Part shown: positions 51,083 through 60,448 of the stretch, one piece after another
How positions within the stretch are numbered: position 1 is the first letter of the stretch
How the letters are laid out: each line of letters opens with the position of its first letter
Origin: Legionellaceae bacterium
Lineage (GTDB): Bacteria > Pseudomonadota > Gammaproteobacteria > Legionellales > Legionellaceae
DNA: 64,000 nucleotides
Direction: 5' to 3'
NCBI GenBank assembly: GCA_030148065.1
Contig: JASBUC010000041.1
Span: 1-64,000 of the forward strand
The notes under the pieces: model-generated
Told to the model about the DNA's origin: nothing
Database searches by the model: none
What the model saw: only the letters and a program-made list of their open reading frames with translations
Made by a program: the position numbers and the translations under genes

Positions 51083-53226
51083 GTGAAGTCGATTTTTCTA
51101 TCGGCAAGACTAACCCCCGCCACCACCACCTGCAGCCTGTCTCCCAGATGAAAGCGTTTCCCTGTTCGAGTACCAATTAAAGCCTGATGCGCCTTCTCAA
51201 AATGATAATAATCAGGCGGCAAGCTCGTCATATGAACCAAGCCTTCCACATAAATATCATCGAGCGCCACAAAAACTCCAAAGTGCACGACAGAGACAAT
51301 GCGACCGGTAAAACTCTGGCCCACTTTATCTTCCATGTACTCACACTTTAACCAGGAAACCACATCACGAGAGGCTTCCTCAGCACGTCTTTCATTGGTC
51401 GAGCAATGAATGCCAAATTGATGCATCTCTGACGCACTGTAGAGGGCTTTATTTGGATCAGAATGATTTAAATGATGCTCAATGATTCTGTGGGTTAATA
51501 AATCAGGGTAGCGCCGTATTGGAGAAGTGAAGTGGGTATAAGCTTTATACGCAAGCCCAAAGTGCCCTTTGTTTTTCTCTGTGTATTCTGCTTGCATTAA
51601 AGAGCGTAACATCATCACTTCAATGATGGACTTATCCGGTCGGTTTGCAATGCTTTGGGCAAGCTCTGCAAAATCTTTCGGAGTGGGCTTATCCCCACCG
51701 CCAAGCGAAAGAGACATGGGGCCTAAAAATTCTCGCAAGCTCTCTAACTTTTTATCGCGTGGCGAATCATGCACTCTAAATAGCGCCGGATCTTTTAATT
51801 TAATTAAATGTTTTGCCGCACTGACATTGGCTAAGAGCATGCACTCTTCTATTAGCTTATGAGCATCATTACGAACCAGTGGTTTCAGGGCACTAATTTT
51901 TTTATCAAGATTAAATTCTATTTGTGTCTCTGGCACATCAAACTCTATTGCCCCTCGTTGAAGACGAAGAGCTCCTAATAATTTATATAAATCATAGAGA
52001 GGCGCTAGAAACGAGAACTCTTCAGAAAAGCCCAGCTCTATCATCTTTGCAACGTTTGTGTAAGTCAGACGAGCTTTCGAGTGAATAACGGCTTTGTAAA
52101 AACGACTACGAGTTACCGAGCCTTTGGCATTAATTGACATTTCACAAACAAAGGCAAGTCTATCAACATTTGGTTTTAACGAGCAGATCCCATTGGATAA
52201 TTGCTCTGGGAGCATGGGCACCACAAAACCTGGAAAATAAACACTGGTTGAGCGGGCAATGGCCTCTTTATCCAAGGCACTGCCTGGCCTGACATAATGA
52301 CTAACATCGGCAATCGCTACATACAGTTGGTAGCCACCTTTGGGTTTTGCCTTGCAGAACACCGCATCATCAAAGTCCTTAGCATCTTCCCCATCGATGG
52401 TTACAAACTCGAGCTCTCGCAAATCACTTCGCCCTTTGAAGTCATCCTCAATGACCTTGCTTGGCAACTTTTGTACTTCTGCCATCACCTCTTTTGACCA
52501 CTCATTTGGCAGACCGTAAGAGTGAATGGCAATTTCAATTTCCATACCAGGATCACGATGATCACCGAGCACTTCAATAACCTTACCGATGGCCTGCTGA
52601 TGCTTGCTTGGGAAAAACACCATCTCCAACAAGACCACTTGTCCCGCTTTAGCACCATTTAAATCTGGTTTAGGAATGCTAATTGCCTGATTTAAAAACT
52701 TGCTCTCTGGTTCGACAAAATAAATACCACCTTCTTCAAAGAGTTGGCCAACAATGGACGCATTGGCATGCTCGACCACTTCATGAATGTCTGCAATGCG
52801 TTTGCCTCTGGTATTTCGTCCTTTGTCAAAAGCAAGCACCACATCATTGTGCATCACTCGCATCATTTGCCTGGCACTTAAGAAGTAATCTTCGCTCTTA
52901 TCATCGGGAATTAAAAACCCAAAGCCATCAGGGTGAGCCGACACCGTACCACGAATCAAATTAATGCGATTTAACAGACAAATTCTGCCCCGCCTGTCTT
53001 GCATTAATTGGCCATCACGCAACATGGCTCGTAGACGATAGCCCATTCGTTCTTGTTCATCGGTTTTTGTCAGACAAAGGCGTTTAAAGAGCTGCCGCTC
53101 ACTAAGTGGTTTGCCTTCTTCTTCTAAGATTGAAAGGACTGCTTCTCGCGATGGAATGGGATTGTCATATCGCTCTTTTTCTCGCTGATAGTGGGGGTCT
53201 TGAAAGTGGTTTTTTTTCTTGGTCAC
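51067..53226 (-). CDS. rnr: ribonuclease R (719 aa)
   Basis: This processive 3'-5' exoribonuclease degrades structured RNA. It has an N-terminal winged-helix region (NPIPSREAVLSIL), cold-shock domains (HPDGFGFLIPDD), and the RNB catalytic domain with FVTIDGEDAKDFDDAVF supplying the metal-binding aspartates (about residues 270-286). CSLKPNVDRLAFVCEM, FTSPIRRYPDLLTHR and a C-terminal S1 domain (GQSFTGRIVSVVHFGVFV) follow. The length is slightly below E. coli RNase R (~810 aa), with a shorter basic tail. The GTG start (MTKKKNHF) has a weak ribosome site next to an A8 run. It follows the 1141-aa gene by 46 bases on the same strand. Its stop lies in a long inverted repeat. Confidence 0.95.
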   Translation of the reverse strand: MTKKKNHFQDPHYQREKERYDNPIPSREAVLSILEEEGKPLSERQLFKRLCLTKTDEQERMGYRLRAMLRDGQLMQDRRGRICLLNRINLIRGTVSAHPDGFGFLIPDDKSEDYFLSARQMMRVMHNDVVLAFDKGRNTRGKRIADIHEVVEHANASIVGQLFEEGGIYFVEPESKFLNQAISIPKPDLNGAKAGQVVLLEMVFFPSKHQQAIGKVIEVLGDHRDPGMEIEIAIHSYGLPNEWSKEVMAEVQKLPSKVIEDDFKGRSDLRELEFVTIDGEDAKDFDDAVFCKAKPKGGYQLYVAIADVSHYVRPGSALDKEAIARSTSVYFPGFVVPMLPEQLSNGICSLKPNVDRLAFVCEMSINAKGSVTRSRFYKAVIHSKARLTYTNVAKMIELGFSEEFSFLAPLYDLYKLLGALRLQRGAIEFDVPETQIEFNLDKKISALKPLVRNDAHKLIEECMLLANVSAAKHLIKLKDPALFRVHDSPRDKKLESLREFLGPMSLSLGGGDKPTPKDFAELAQSIANRPDKSIIEVMMLRSLMQAEYTEKNKGHFGLAYKAYTHFTSPIRRYPDLLTHRIIEHHLNHSDPNKALYSASEMHQFGIHCSTNERRAEEASRDVVSWLKCEYMEDKVGQSFTGRIVSVVHFGVFVALDDIYVEGLVHMTSLPPDYYHFEKAHQALIGTRTGKRFHLGDRLQVVVAGVSLADRKIDFTLEAS

Positions 53227-53272
53227 AAATTGCGTGCTGGTTAATCATTGTTACTCTCATTGTATCATATCC

Positions 53273-56200
53273 TTAAGCAACTCGTTGCCTTTTAGCACGA
53301 TTAGTCCCGGTGTCTAGTTCAAATACCTCTGATAGTTGTGATAAAACAGGGCAATAAGGTGTTTCTGGACTTGCTTCTAGTTCTGCTTTGATGAGGCTCA
53401 TGTCTCCTCTGCTAAGCAATTGATTTAATTGATTAACTCTTGACACTTTAAGCTTATTTGAATACCCATAATTGTAACCAAAGAAGGAGTGGGAAGAACG
53501 AGCTAACCCCTCTTGGGCCTTTTCTTGACAATAATGCTTGAAAAGGCTCGATAAAAAGAATTTTTTTTCTTTTATGCTTAGTAAAGGCACGATGACTGAC
53601 AGTTGCTTAAGAGTCTCTTCAATTCCCAGTGTTTGACAACAAAGGTCAAAAATTTGCTCTAAATGACGTCCATTTTGGCAGTAAAAAGCTAATTCTAAGA
53701 GCGTCTTACCACAACCTTTGTAGCCTAAAACCGGTCTTAATTCTGAGGCTGATGCGCTCTGCAGAATGCTCACAATATCATCAATTTGCACCCTTTTGTG
53801 CGCGAGTGCAAGGCTGAGTGCGGTCTGCCCTCCTTCTGATACCGCTAAGAGTAAGGCGCGTTGTTGATTGATTGGAAAGCGCTTAATGAGAGCAAATAAC
53901 TGCGTTAATAGAGCAGGATCTCGAGCACTTCTTAGCGCCACCATGATGGATGTGGTCCCATTAAGGCTTGTTGCTTGCAATAATTTAAACGCTTCATCTG
54001 CGTCTTCTTGTCTGATGTCTTCAATAATTGCTAACAAATTTATTGCATAAGGGTTTAACCCTTTTAACGCATAGAAAAACCCATTCCAACCATGACTGTT
54101 TTGGGCTTCTATCACTTTCGCTTTAAATGCGCTCTCTTTTGTATTTAAAAAATTTAAAAATTCTTTTGTCTGCTCCCCTTTGTGACGGAGTGCTTCCATC
54201 AAAACTGTTTTGTCGCTTTCAATTTTTAATTGCTGACAAAGAGAGCCTGCTGTTTCATTGTCTAAGTGTTGAAGTCCGGCAAAGACTGCAGCCCTTAATT
54301 GAGGATCTGAAGAGGCCAAAGCAAGACTTAAGATACTCTCATCTTTCTCTGATCTTGCGTGGTAGAAATGCCGAATTGAATTATAACTCATTGCCAATTG
54401 ATTCAACTTTAGAAAAAATTGAGGGTTATCCCGTAAGGCTACCATTAAGGTGCTATTACCCTCCTTATCACAATGCTCTAAAAGCGCCTCTAAAGGTTCA
54501 TCCTGTAAAGACTCAATTTTCTCAAATACTTTTGTGGGGATGGCGTTTCCTTTTTTTAATAAAATAGAGAGTGCCGTTTCTTTCTCAGTCGTTTCACTGT
54601 TAAATAAAACCTCTAGACAGCCTGGACTCACATCCTCTAAGAGTTCTAAGTATTCTGGCAACATTTCTGAATTAAATGTACAAACGGCCGTTAAAGTGTT
54701 CTGACCACTTTTAGGATCCACTGCCATCAACACTTGTTCTTTTTCATCCAGTTCTAGTGACTTTATCAACCCTATGTAATCTTTTAACACTCGCTTGCAA
54801 TAAAGACAGGCCGTGATAAATGAGGACAGACTATTTTCACCCTCTGATAAAACAATTTTTCGTTTGTTTGCTTTTGAGAAAGTCTTTAGCTTTCGCATCA
54901 TTTTTTCTGCAAGAAAGGCTTGGTACTTTAGCGCTTTATCAAAAGCACTCTCACCATGAAGATCTCTTGTTATAAAGCAATGAAGTTTCTCTGTCATAGG
55001 AAGTTCATCAATCAAAGAGTAGATGGCATTAGAGAGTTTGTTTGCTTCTTTGATTTTTTGAAATTCGACGCTATCTATCATCGCCTTATCAGATGAGAAG
55101 CTTTTAGATTTTATTTCCTCAATCAAACGTTTATTTCTTGAAAGTGCCGCAAAGAGAAGATTTTTTTTAGAAGTCGACAGCCCTAAGACTTGCCTCTTTT
55201 GTTCAGTCCCTTTTTGTTTTAAATGTGAAATTAGCCAGGAAGACTTATGAAAGCCTTGTGTCAATGCTTGAAAAAAAAGTGTTTGCCCCTCATCATTTTC
55301 AAGATCTAGATAGTCAAACTTATTAATATCGTTAGACTTAAAAACATACGATAAAATGCTCTCAACAGAACGCCACTTTTCTTTTCTCACTAATTTATGA
55401 ATTGTGAGCTCACCGTTCTCATCTCGCTCCTGCAATGAGGCCATTAGTACCTCTCTATAATTAAAGGATAAAAATGACATTAATGACTCTAAAGCCTGGT
55501 GGTTTTCCTCTGCCAAATAACGAAATAGTTTTGACAAGAAAGCTTTTATTTTAGTTTTTTGCAAATCTGTTGCATGATCTTGCTGTTTGTATTTAAATTT
55601 CTCTCGATGCCAAAGACCAAAGAGTGAGAGATATTGCTCATTTGATAAATTATCAAAGTATTTAATTGCTTCAAACAGATCCCCATCCAGCATAAAATTT
55701 CCTGATGCTTTTAACAGATTTTGATTGCTTACATTTCCTTTGATGACCTGACCACTGCTTAATAAATAATGCATCACTCGCTCTGATGCTCCAAAGTCAA
55801 AGCGTTTGCTGCTTACAAGCTTTTCCCATAAACACGTCTTTATAAAGGCCCAGTTTAAATCTGTTACTTTCCCTTCGTCGTTTAAATATAAATACTCATA
55901 TTGATGACTCGCCCCAAACAGTTCATTAAAATACTCAATTTGTTGATTAAATTCAGCCATAACATAACCATCATCGCTGCGCTCACCAACATAACCAATG
56001 GCATGCAGCTTACTCTTTAATAAGTCAATAATGCGATTTGCAATGTAGAAAGGCTGATAGTCTTCTGTAAACCGCTCAGCAAGAGAGCGAACCATCAGTG
56101 GGTAATTTGAACGTCTAATATTAGTGTCTTTAAGATTTATTGGTTCAACCCCTAAATCAAGACTATTAGCAACCGTGTAATAATAAGCATTATTATGAAC

Positions 56201-56698
56201 TTCATTGTTGCAAGTCGCTGTTTTTAAGACAAGTTCTTCTCGAATGAACATTAATAGCTCATCAATTGAGCGAGGTACTGTTAAGCCACTAACGATAAAG
56301 CTTACTCGATTGTAAAAGCCTCCTGTGCATTTTGAGATGTCTTCTGACATCTTATCCAACATAGCAGCTTTATCATCTTTGTTTAGTGCTCCCAGAGTAT
56401 CATCGAGCTGGTCGCTTAGACGCGCATAAATTATTTTTACTTTGTCACATAAAGTTTCTTTTAAACTGTAGGTTGATTTGGCACCAATATGATAGTCCAA
56501 CCTATCACGAAAGACTTTCTTATCAGACTCACTCCAACTGGTTATGCGATTTGCTAGCTGCGATAAGGCATCTAGATAAAGGAGGGGAATTTGACAGTGG
56601 TTAATGTCAACAGAGGCTTTAGGAATCAGAGTAAAACACTTACTTTGATTAATCGCCAAGTGAGGCACAAAATTATCAGATCTAGCAAAAATCGGCAT
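53273..56698 (-). CDS. large ankyrin-like repeat protein of unknown function (1141 aa)
   Basis: From about residue 400 the protein is a chain of degenerate ankyrin-like units of ~35-45 residues with phrases such as NGELTIHKLV, EGQTLFFQALTQG, GESAFDKAL, SGQNTLTAVC, GNSTLMVALRDN, GTTSIMVALRSA and GGQTALSLALAHK. The N-terminal ~400 residues match nothing known to me. No signal peptide or membrane segment. The last residues are basic (NRAKRQRVA), looking like a short nuclear-localisation-type patch. ATG 56698 is favoured, since AAGGA stands eight bases upstream; a GTG at 56704 is in frame. It is probably a protein-binding scaffold and plausibly an effector (inference). Confidence 0.8.
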   Translation of the reverse strand: MPIFARSDNFVPHLAINQSKCFTLIPKASVDINHCQIPLLYLDALSQLANRITSWSESDKKVFRDRLDYHIGAKSTYSLKETLCDKVKIIYARLSDQLDDTLGALNKDDKAAMLDKMSEDISKCTGGFYNRVSFIVSGLTVPRSIDELLMFIREELVLKTATCNNEVHNNAYYYTVANSLDLGVEPINLKDTNIRRSNYPLMVRSLAERFTEDYQPFYIANRIIDLLKSKLHAIGYVGERSDDGYVMAEFNQQIEYFNELFGASHQYEYLYLNDEGKVTDLNWAFIKTCLWEKLVSSKRFDFGASERVMHYLLSSGQVIKGNVSNQNLLKASGNFMLDGDLFEAIKYFDNLSNEQYLSLFGLWHREKFKYKQQDHATDLQKTKIKAFLSKLFRYLAEENHQALESLMSFLSFNYREVLMASLQERDENGELTIHKLVRKEKWRSVESILSYVFKSNDINKFDYLDLENDEGQTLFFQALTQGFHKSSWLISHLKQKGTEQKRQVLGLSTSKKNLLFAALSRNKRLIEEIKSKSFSSDKAMIDSVEFQKIKEANKLSNAIYSLIDELPMTEKLHCFITRDLHGESAFDKALKYQAFLAEKMMRKLKTFSKANKRKIVLSEGENSLSSFITACLYCKRVLKDYIGLIKSLELDEKEQVLMAVDPKSGQNTLTAVCTFNSEMLPEYLELLEDVSPGCLEVLFNSETTEKETALSILLKKGNAIPTKVFEKIESLQDEPLEALLEHCDKEGNSTLMVALRDNPQFFLKLNQLAMSYNSIRHFYHARSEKDESILSLALASSDPQLRAAVFAGLQHLDNETAGSLCQQLKIESDKTVLMEALRHKGEQTKEFLNFLNTKESAFKAKVIEAQNSHGWNGFFYALKGLNPYAINLLAIIEDIRQEDADEAFKLLQATSLNGTTSIMVALRSARDPALLTQLFALIKRFPINQQRALLLAVSEGGQTALSLALAHKRVQIDDIVSILQSASASELRPVLGYKGCGKTLLELAFYCQNGRHLEQIFDLCCQTLGIEETLKQLSVIVPLLSIKEKKFFLSSLFKHYCQEKAQEGLARSSHSFFGYNYGYSNKLKVSRVNQLNQLLSRGDMSLIKAELEASPETPYCPVLSQLSEVFELDTGTNRAKRQRVA

Positions 56699-56704
56699 GA
56701 GCAC

Positions 56705-57035
56705 ATTCCTTGTAACATCATGGGCACGTTCTAGATCTTTTTTATCTCGCTGCAGAACTTTAAAACTTAGTTAAACCATCATTTCATACATCCTTTTTTA
56801 CTTCTTTTTCTGCAGCCACACTAAAAAAGAAGTCTATCATCACTTAACTGAACTAAAATCCAATTTACTGCCATTGTTAAGTGCGTGCCTTTAGCATTTA
56901 ATCCGTAGCACGAGTTGACTATACCCAGAAGCATTCCTTTAATGCAAGTGATTACTGATAGGCTTTGCCATCCCAACTTGCAAAATTTTTAAACTTTGGC
57001 AAACTACGCCTACTTTAATATAAAGAATATCTAAC
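56705..57035. other. divergent intergenic region with hldE promoter and a hairpin
   Basis: ACTTCTTTTT (56800-56809) pairs with AAAAAGAAGT (56824-56833). A TATACCC element (near 56920) resembles the start of repeat B. For hldE, TTGGCA (56995-57000), a 17-base spacer and TATAAA (57018-57023) make a good promoter that would give an almost leaderless mRNA. No gene is seen. Confidence 0.45.
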
Positions 57036-58457
57036 ATGTCCTTAAATCTCACGTCTCCAAATATTGTCGTAGTCGGCGATCTCATGCTGGATAAGTATTG
57101 GAGCGGTGGCACCAATAGAACCTCACCGGAAGCACCAGTGATTGTGGTTAATGTCAAAGAAGAATCCTTTCGCATTGGCGGCGCTGGTAATGTCGCCTTA
57201 AATTGCCAAGCCCTGGGGGCAAACACCACCATTCTTGGCATCATTGGTCAAGACAGTGCTGGGCGAACGCTAAAATCCGAACTCAAGGCAAAGAATATTT
57301 CCCATTTTCTGCAAGAAGAGGCCACACTTGAGACCATCACCAAGCTTCGAGTCTTAAGCCAAAAACAACAAGCGATTCGACTCGATTTTGAACAAAGCTA
57401 TCAAGACTGTGCAAAAACACTGTTAAACGAGCAGTATAAAGCGGCTCTTGAAAAGACAGACATTGTTATTCTCTCTGATTACCATAAGGGCACCTTGAGT
57501 GACCCTCAAACCTTGATTCAACTTGCCAAAGCACAAAACATACCAGTGTTAGTTGATCCTAAGGGGCAAGACTTTAGCCGCTATCGTGGTGCGAGTCTTA
57601 TCAAACCAAACAGAAAAGAATTTGAATTAATTGTAGGCCCTTGCGCCAATCAATCCGACCTGATTGAAAAAGGTCGAGCTTTAATTGACTCATTGAACAT
57701 TGAAACCCTGCTTTTAACCCTTGGAGAAGAAGGCATGCTTCTGATTGAGGCCAATGGCGAAGTAGGGCACGTCCCATCTAGCTCGAAAGAGCTGGTTGAT
57801 GTCACCGGTGCAGGTGACACGGTCATTGCCTCATTTGCAATTGCCAAAGCATCCAATAAGGGTCACCTTGCCTCCATGCACCTTGCCAACCTTGCAGCAA
57901 GCATTGCGGTGTCACGATCTGGAACCGCTGCCGTTAGCCTAAATGATTTAAAACGAGCGTATCTGAAAGATCGAACGCTTGCCCCAGGGGTTGCGAGCGC
58001 AAAAGCCGTGGCAGACGCTGTGCACGCCTTAAAAGAGCAAGGCAAGAAAGTAGTATTTACCAACGGCTGCTTTGATGTGCTGCACGCAGGCCACATCGCC
58101 TACTTAAAAAAAGCAAAAGCCTTAGGAGATAAACTGATTGTTGGCTTAAACAGTGATGCTTCTATTAAACGCTTAAAAGGCTCAAACCGTCCTGTTTCTC
58201 CTGAAGAGTCTCGTTTGGAAGTGCTAGCAAGCCTTCGTTTTGTCGATTGGGTGGTGCTCTTTGAAGAAGACACCCCTGAGAACTTATTACGGCTTATAAA
58301 GCCTAGTCTGCTGGTTAAAGGTGGCGACTATAGCCAAGATGACATTGTCGGGGCGGAGATTGTGTTAGCAGACGGCGGGGAAGTCATGCCCATTAAGCAT
58401 GATTTTCTGCATCTTTCTAGCACTCAAATCATCAATAGAATGGCAGAGCCTGCGTGA
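57036..58457 (+). CDS. hldE: bifunctional heptose kinase/adenylyltransferase HldE (473 aa)
   Basis: The N-terminal PfkB-type kinase domain (1-~320; GDLMLDKYWSGG, FRIGGAGNVALN, VDVTGAGDTVIA) phosphorylates heptose-7-phosphate at O1. The C-terminal nucleotidyltransferase domain (~340-473; FTNGCFDVLHAGH, VGLNSDASIKRLKG, with the conserved His of the HxGH-like motif) transfers AMP. Together they make ADP-heptose for the lipopolysaccharide inner core. Length matches the family (~475 aa). Its stop overlaps the next gene by four bases (GTGA). The ribosome site is weak and the likely promoter lies very close to the ATG. Synthesis of LPS confirms a Gram-negative cell. Confidence 0.96.
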   Translation: MSLNLTSPNIVVVGDLMLDKYWSGGTNRTSPEAPVIVVNVKEESFRIGGAGNVALNCQALGANTTILGIIGQDSAGRTLKSELKAKNISHFLQEEATLETITKLRVLSQKQQAIRLDFEQSYQDCAKTLLNEQYKAALEKTDIVILSDYHKGTLSDPQTLIQLAKAQNIPVLVDPKGQDFSRYRGASLIKPNRKEFELIVGPCANQSDLIEKGRALIDSLNIETLLLTLGEEGMLLIEANGEVGHVPSSSKELVDVTGAGDTVIASFAIAKASNKGHLASMHLANLAASIAVSRSGTAAVSLNDLKRAYLKDRTLAPGVASAKAVADAVHALKEQGKKVVFTNGCFDVLHAGHIAYLKKAKALGDKLIVGLNSDASIKRLKGSNRPVSPEESRLEVLASLRFVDWVVLFEEDTPENLLRLIKPSLLVKGGDYSQDDIVGAEIVLADGGEVMPIKHDFLHLSSTQIINRMAEPA

Positions 58458-59635
58458 ATGAGACACTAAGAGCCCCTGTTCTTATCATTGGTGGCGGCAT
58501 TGCTGGTCTCTGGCTACTTCGTCGTCTAGAGTCACTTGGCATTGAAGCCCTGCTAATTGAGAAAAACGCCATTGGCAGCGGTCAAACCATTGCAAGCCAA
58601 GGAATCATCCACGGCGGCATGAAATTTGCCCTAACCGGGCATTTAACCAACTCCGCAAGCTCAGCAAGTCAAATGACCGAGCGCTGGCAACAGTGCTTTC
58701 AAGGCAAAGGTGAGATTGATTTAAGCCAAGTAAATTTTCTATCCTCGAGTCATTACATGTGGCTAAAATCCAGTGGCAGTGGCCTTAAGAGCTTTATTAG
58801 CTCTAAAGTACTAAGCTCAAACAATGAAATCCTTGCCAAAGAGCACTACCCCACCCTGTTTAAAAACCCAAAGGTAACAGGACACCTCTGCAAATTGTAT
58901 GAGACCGTCGTAGACGTCCCCTCCTTATTACAAACACTGGCAGGACCCGTTGAAGAGCGAATTTTACAAGGCAGTGAAAAATCATCCCTCCTATTTAACA
59001 AAGAAGGAGAAATAGAGTCTGTCACTCTAGAGCGAGATGAACGCACCTTGACCCTCCATGCCAAACACTACCTGTTTTGTGCAGGCCTTGGTAATGAAGG
59101 TTTTTTTAGCTCTCAAATTCCCCTAAAACTTGCACAAAAAAGGCCCTTAAAAATGGTTTGGGTAACCTTTAATGAGCAAGCGCCGGATGAAGCATTTGCC
59201 CACATTGTCGAAAAAGGCAGTACTCCAACACTGACCATTACCACCCACATAAATGCCAAGCAGAAAACTGTTTGGTACCTCGGGGGAGAGCTTGCAGAGA
59301 GCGGCATTCATCGAAGCGATGAAGAGCAAATAGTGCATGCTAAGAATGAACTAATGCGGCTGTTGCCATGGGTTAATTTACAAGGAGCTAGTTTTCATGT
59401 GCATTACATTGAGCGCTCTGAAAATGAAAATGGCGGTAAGCGCCCGAGTGATCCGTTTGTAAACGTTCATAAAAATTCGCTCATTTGTTGGCCAACCAAA
59501 CTGACTTTAGCACCAGCGCTTAGTGACATGGTGCTATCGCAATTAGATCTTAAAAGTCTTGCCAAAACGTCTGTGGGAAAAATACCAGAATGGCCAAAGG
59601 CAACCATCGCCAAACCACTGTGGGATAATATATGA
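58454..59635 (+). CDS. FAD-dependent oxidoreductase, DAO family (393 aa)
   Basis: PVLIIGGGIAGLWLLRRLE is the FAD-binding Rossmann motif (about residues 9-27), and LLIEKNAIGSGQTIASQGIIHGG, in pieces the ribose contact and QG/GG loop, resembles the DAO family around glycerol-3-phosphate dehydrogenase and amino acid oxidases. HYLFCAGLGNEGFF provides the second dinucleotide contact. The substrate is unknown. The gene lies between hldE and an aldo/keto reductase with four-base overlaps on both sides, so it is part of one operon and may act on a sugar or cell-envelope intermediate (inference). The start is GTG. No membrane segment or signal. Confidence 0.82.
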   Translation: MNETLRAPVLIIGGGIAGLWLLRRLESLGIEALLIEKNAIGSGQTIASQGIIHGGMKFALTGHLTNSASSASQMTERWQQCFQGKGEIDLSQVNFLSSSHYMWLKSSGSGLKSFISSKVLSSNNEILAKEHYPTLFKNPKVTGHLCKLYETVVDVPSLLQTLAGPVEERILQGSEKSSLLFNKEGEIESVTLERDERTLTLHAKHYLFCAGLGNEGFFSSQIPLKLAQKRPLKMVWVTFNEQAPDEAFAHIVEKGSTPTLTITTHINAKQKTVWYLGGELAESGIHRSDEEQIVHAKNELMRLLPWVNLQGASFHVHYIERSENENGGKRPSDPFVNVHKNSLICWPTKLTLAPALSDMVLSQLDLKSLAKTSVGKIPEWPKATIAKPLWDNI

Positions 59636-60423
59636 TTTCAAAAAATCCATTAGGACAGACAGAGTTAAACGTGTCAAAAATCGGCCTTGGTACCGTTAAA
59701 TTTGGCCGTAATCAGGGTATGAAGTACCCAAGCTCTTTTGAGCTACCAAGTGACAAAGAGATTAAACACCTTATCGCTATTGCAAAAGAAATGGGGGTCA
59801 ATCTACTCGATACTGCGCCTGCTTACGGTTTAAGTGAAGAACGTCTTGGCAAGGCCTTGAACGCTCATTATCGACCGGATTGGATAATCGCCAGTAAAGT
59901 TGGTGAAGAATTTATAAAAGGACAGTCTCTTTTTGATTTTAGTAAAGAGCACATCAATTTAAGCGTTGAGCGCTCATTAAAACGATTAAAGACTGACTAT
60001 TTAGACATCGTGCTGGTTCATTCTGATGGCAATGACTTAGAGCGGATTGACAATGACTTGGTCTTTGAGAGCTTAGCGACCTTAAAAAAGCGCGGTCTGA
60101 TTCGATACTTTGGCATGTCGAGCAAAACCATTGACGGTGGCATAAAAACCATTGAACAGTCTGATTTAGCCATGGTGACCTTTAACCCACTCGAGCAAGA
60201 TGAGAAAGCCGTAATTGACAGGGCGCTAGAATTAAACAAAGGGATCTTTATTAAAAAAGCCTTTGTAAGTGGCCACTTAGATAAAATTGCAGAAACTAAT
60301 CCGATAGAAGAAGCATTGAGGCTAGTCTTGCAAACACCTGGTGTTAGTAGCCTGATAACCGGAACCATCAATCCAAAGCACTTACAAGAAACCTTAGCGT
60401 TTGCAGCGACCCTATCTCCATAA
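59632..60423 (+). CDS. aldo/keto reductase (263 aa)
   Basis: The AKR barrel motifs are present: LLDTAPAYGLSEERLGKAL holds the catalytic Asp and Tyr, WIIASKVGEEF the Lys, and DIVLVHSDG the His. FVSGHLDK and SSLITGTINPKHLQE supply the phosphate-binding end of the cofactor site. These enzymes reduce aldehydes or ketones with NADPH. It is slightly short for the family (~280-330 aa) but complete. Its start overlaps the oxidoreductase stop (ATGA), making it the last gene of the hldE operon. The substrate is unknown; a sugar derivative would fit the context. Confidence 0.88.
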   Translation: MISKNPLGQTELNVSKIGLGTVKFGRNQGMKYPSSFELPSDKEIKHLIAIAKEMGVNLLDTAPAYGLSEERLGKALNAHYRPDWIIASKVGEEFIKGQSLFDFSKEHINLSVERSLKRLKTDYLDIVLVHSDGNDLERIDNDLVFESLATLKKRGLIRYFGMSSKTIDGGIKTIEQSDLAMVTFNPLEQDEKAVIDRALELNKGIFIKKAFVSGHLDKIAETNPIEEALRLVLQTPGVSSLITGTINPKHLQETLAFAATLSP

Positions 60424-60448
60424 ATGGCTGTCGGGAAAGACTTTTAGA

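Noticed and set aside
53150..53226. Frameshift at the A8 run at the start of rnr
   Set aside because: The GTG-started frame already gives a normal RNase R N-terminus; the other frame is a chance 27-codon ORF.
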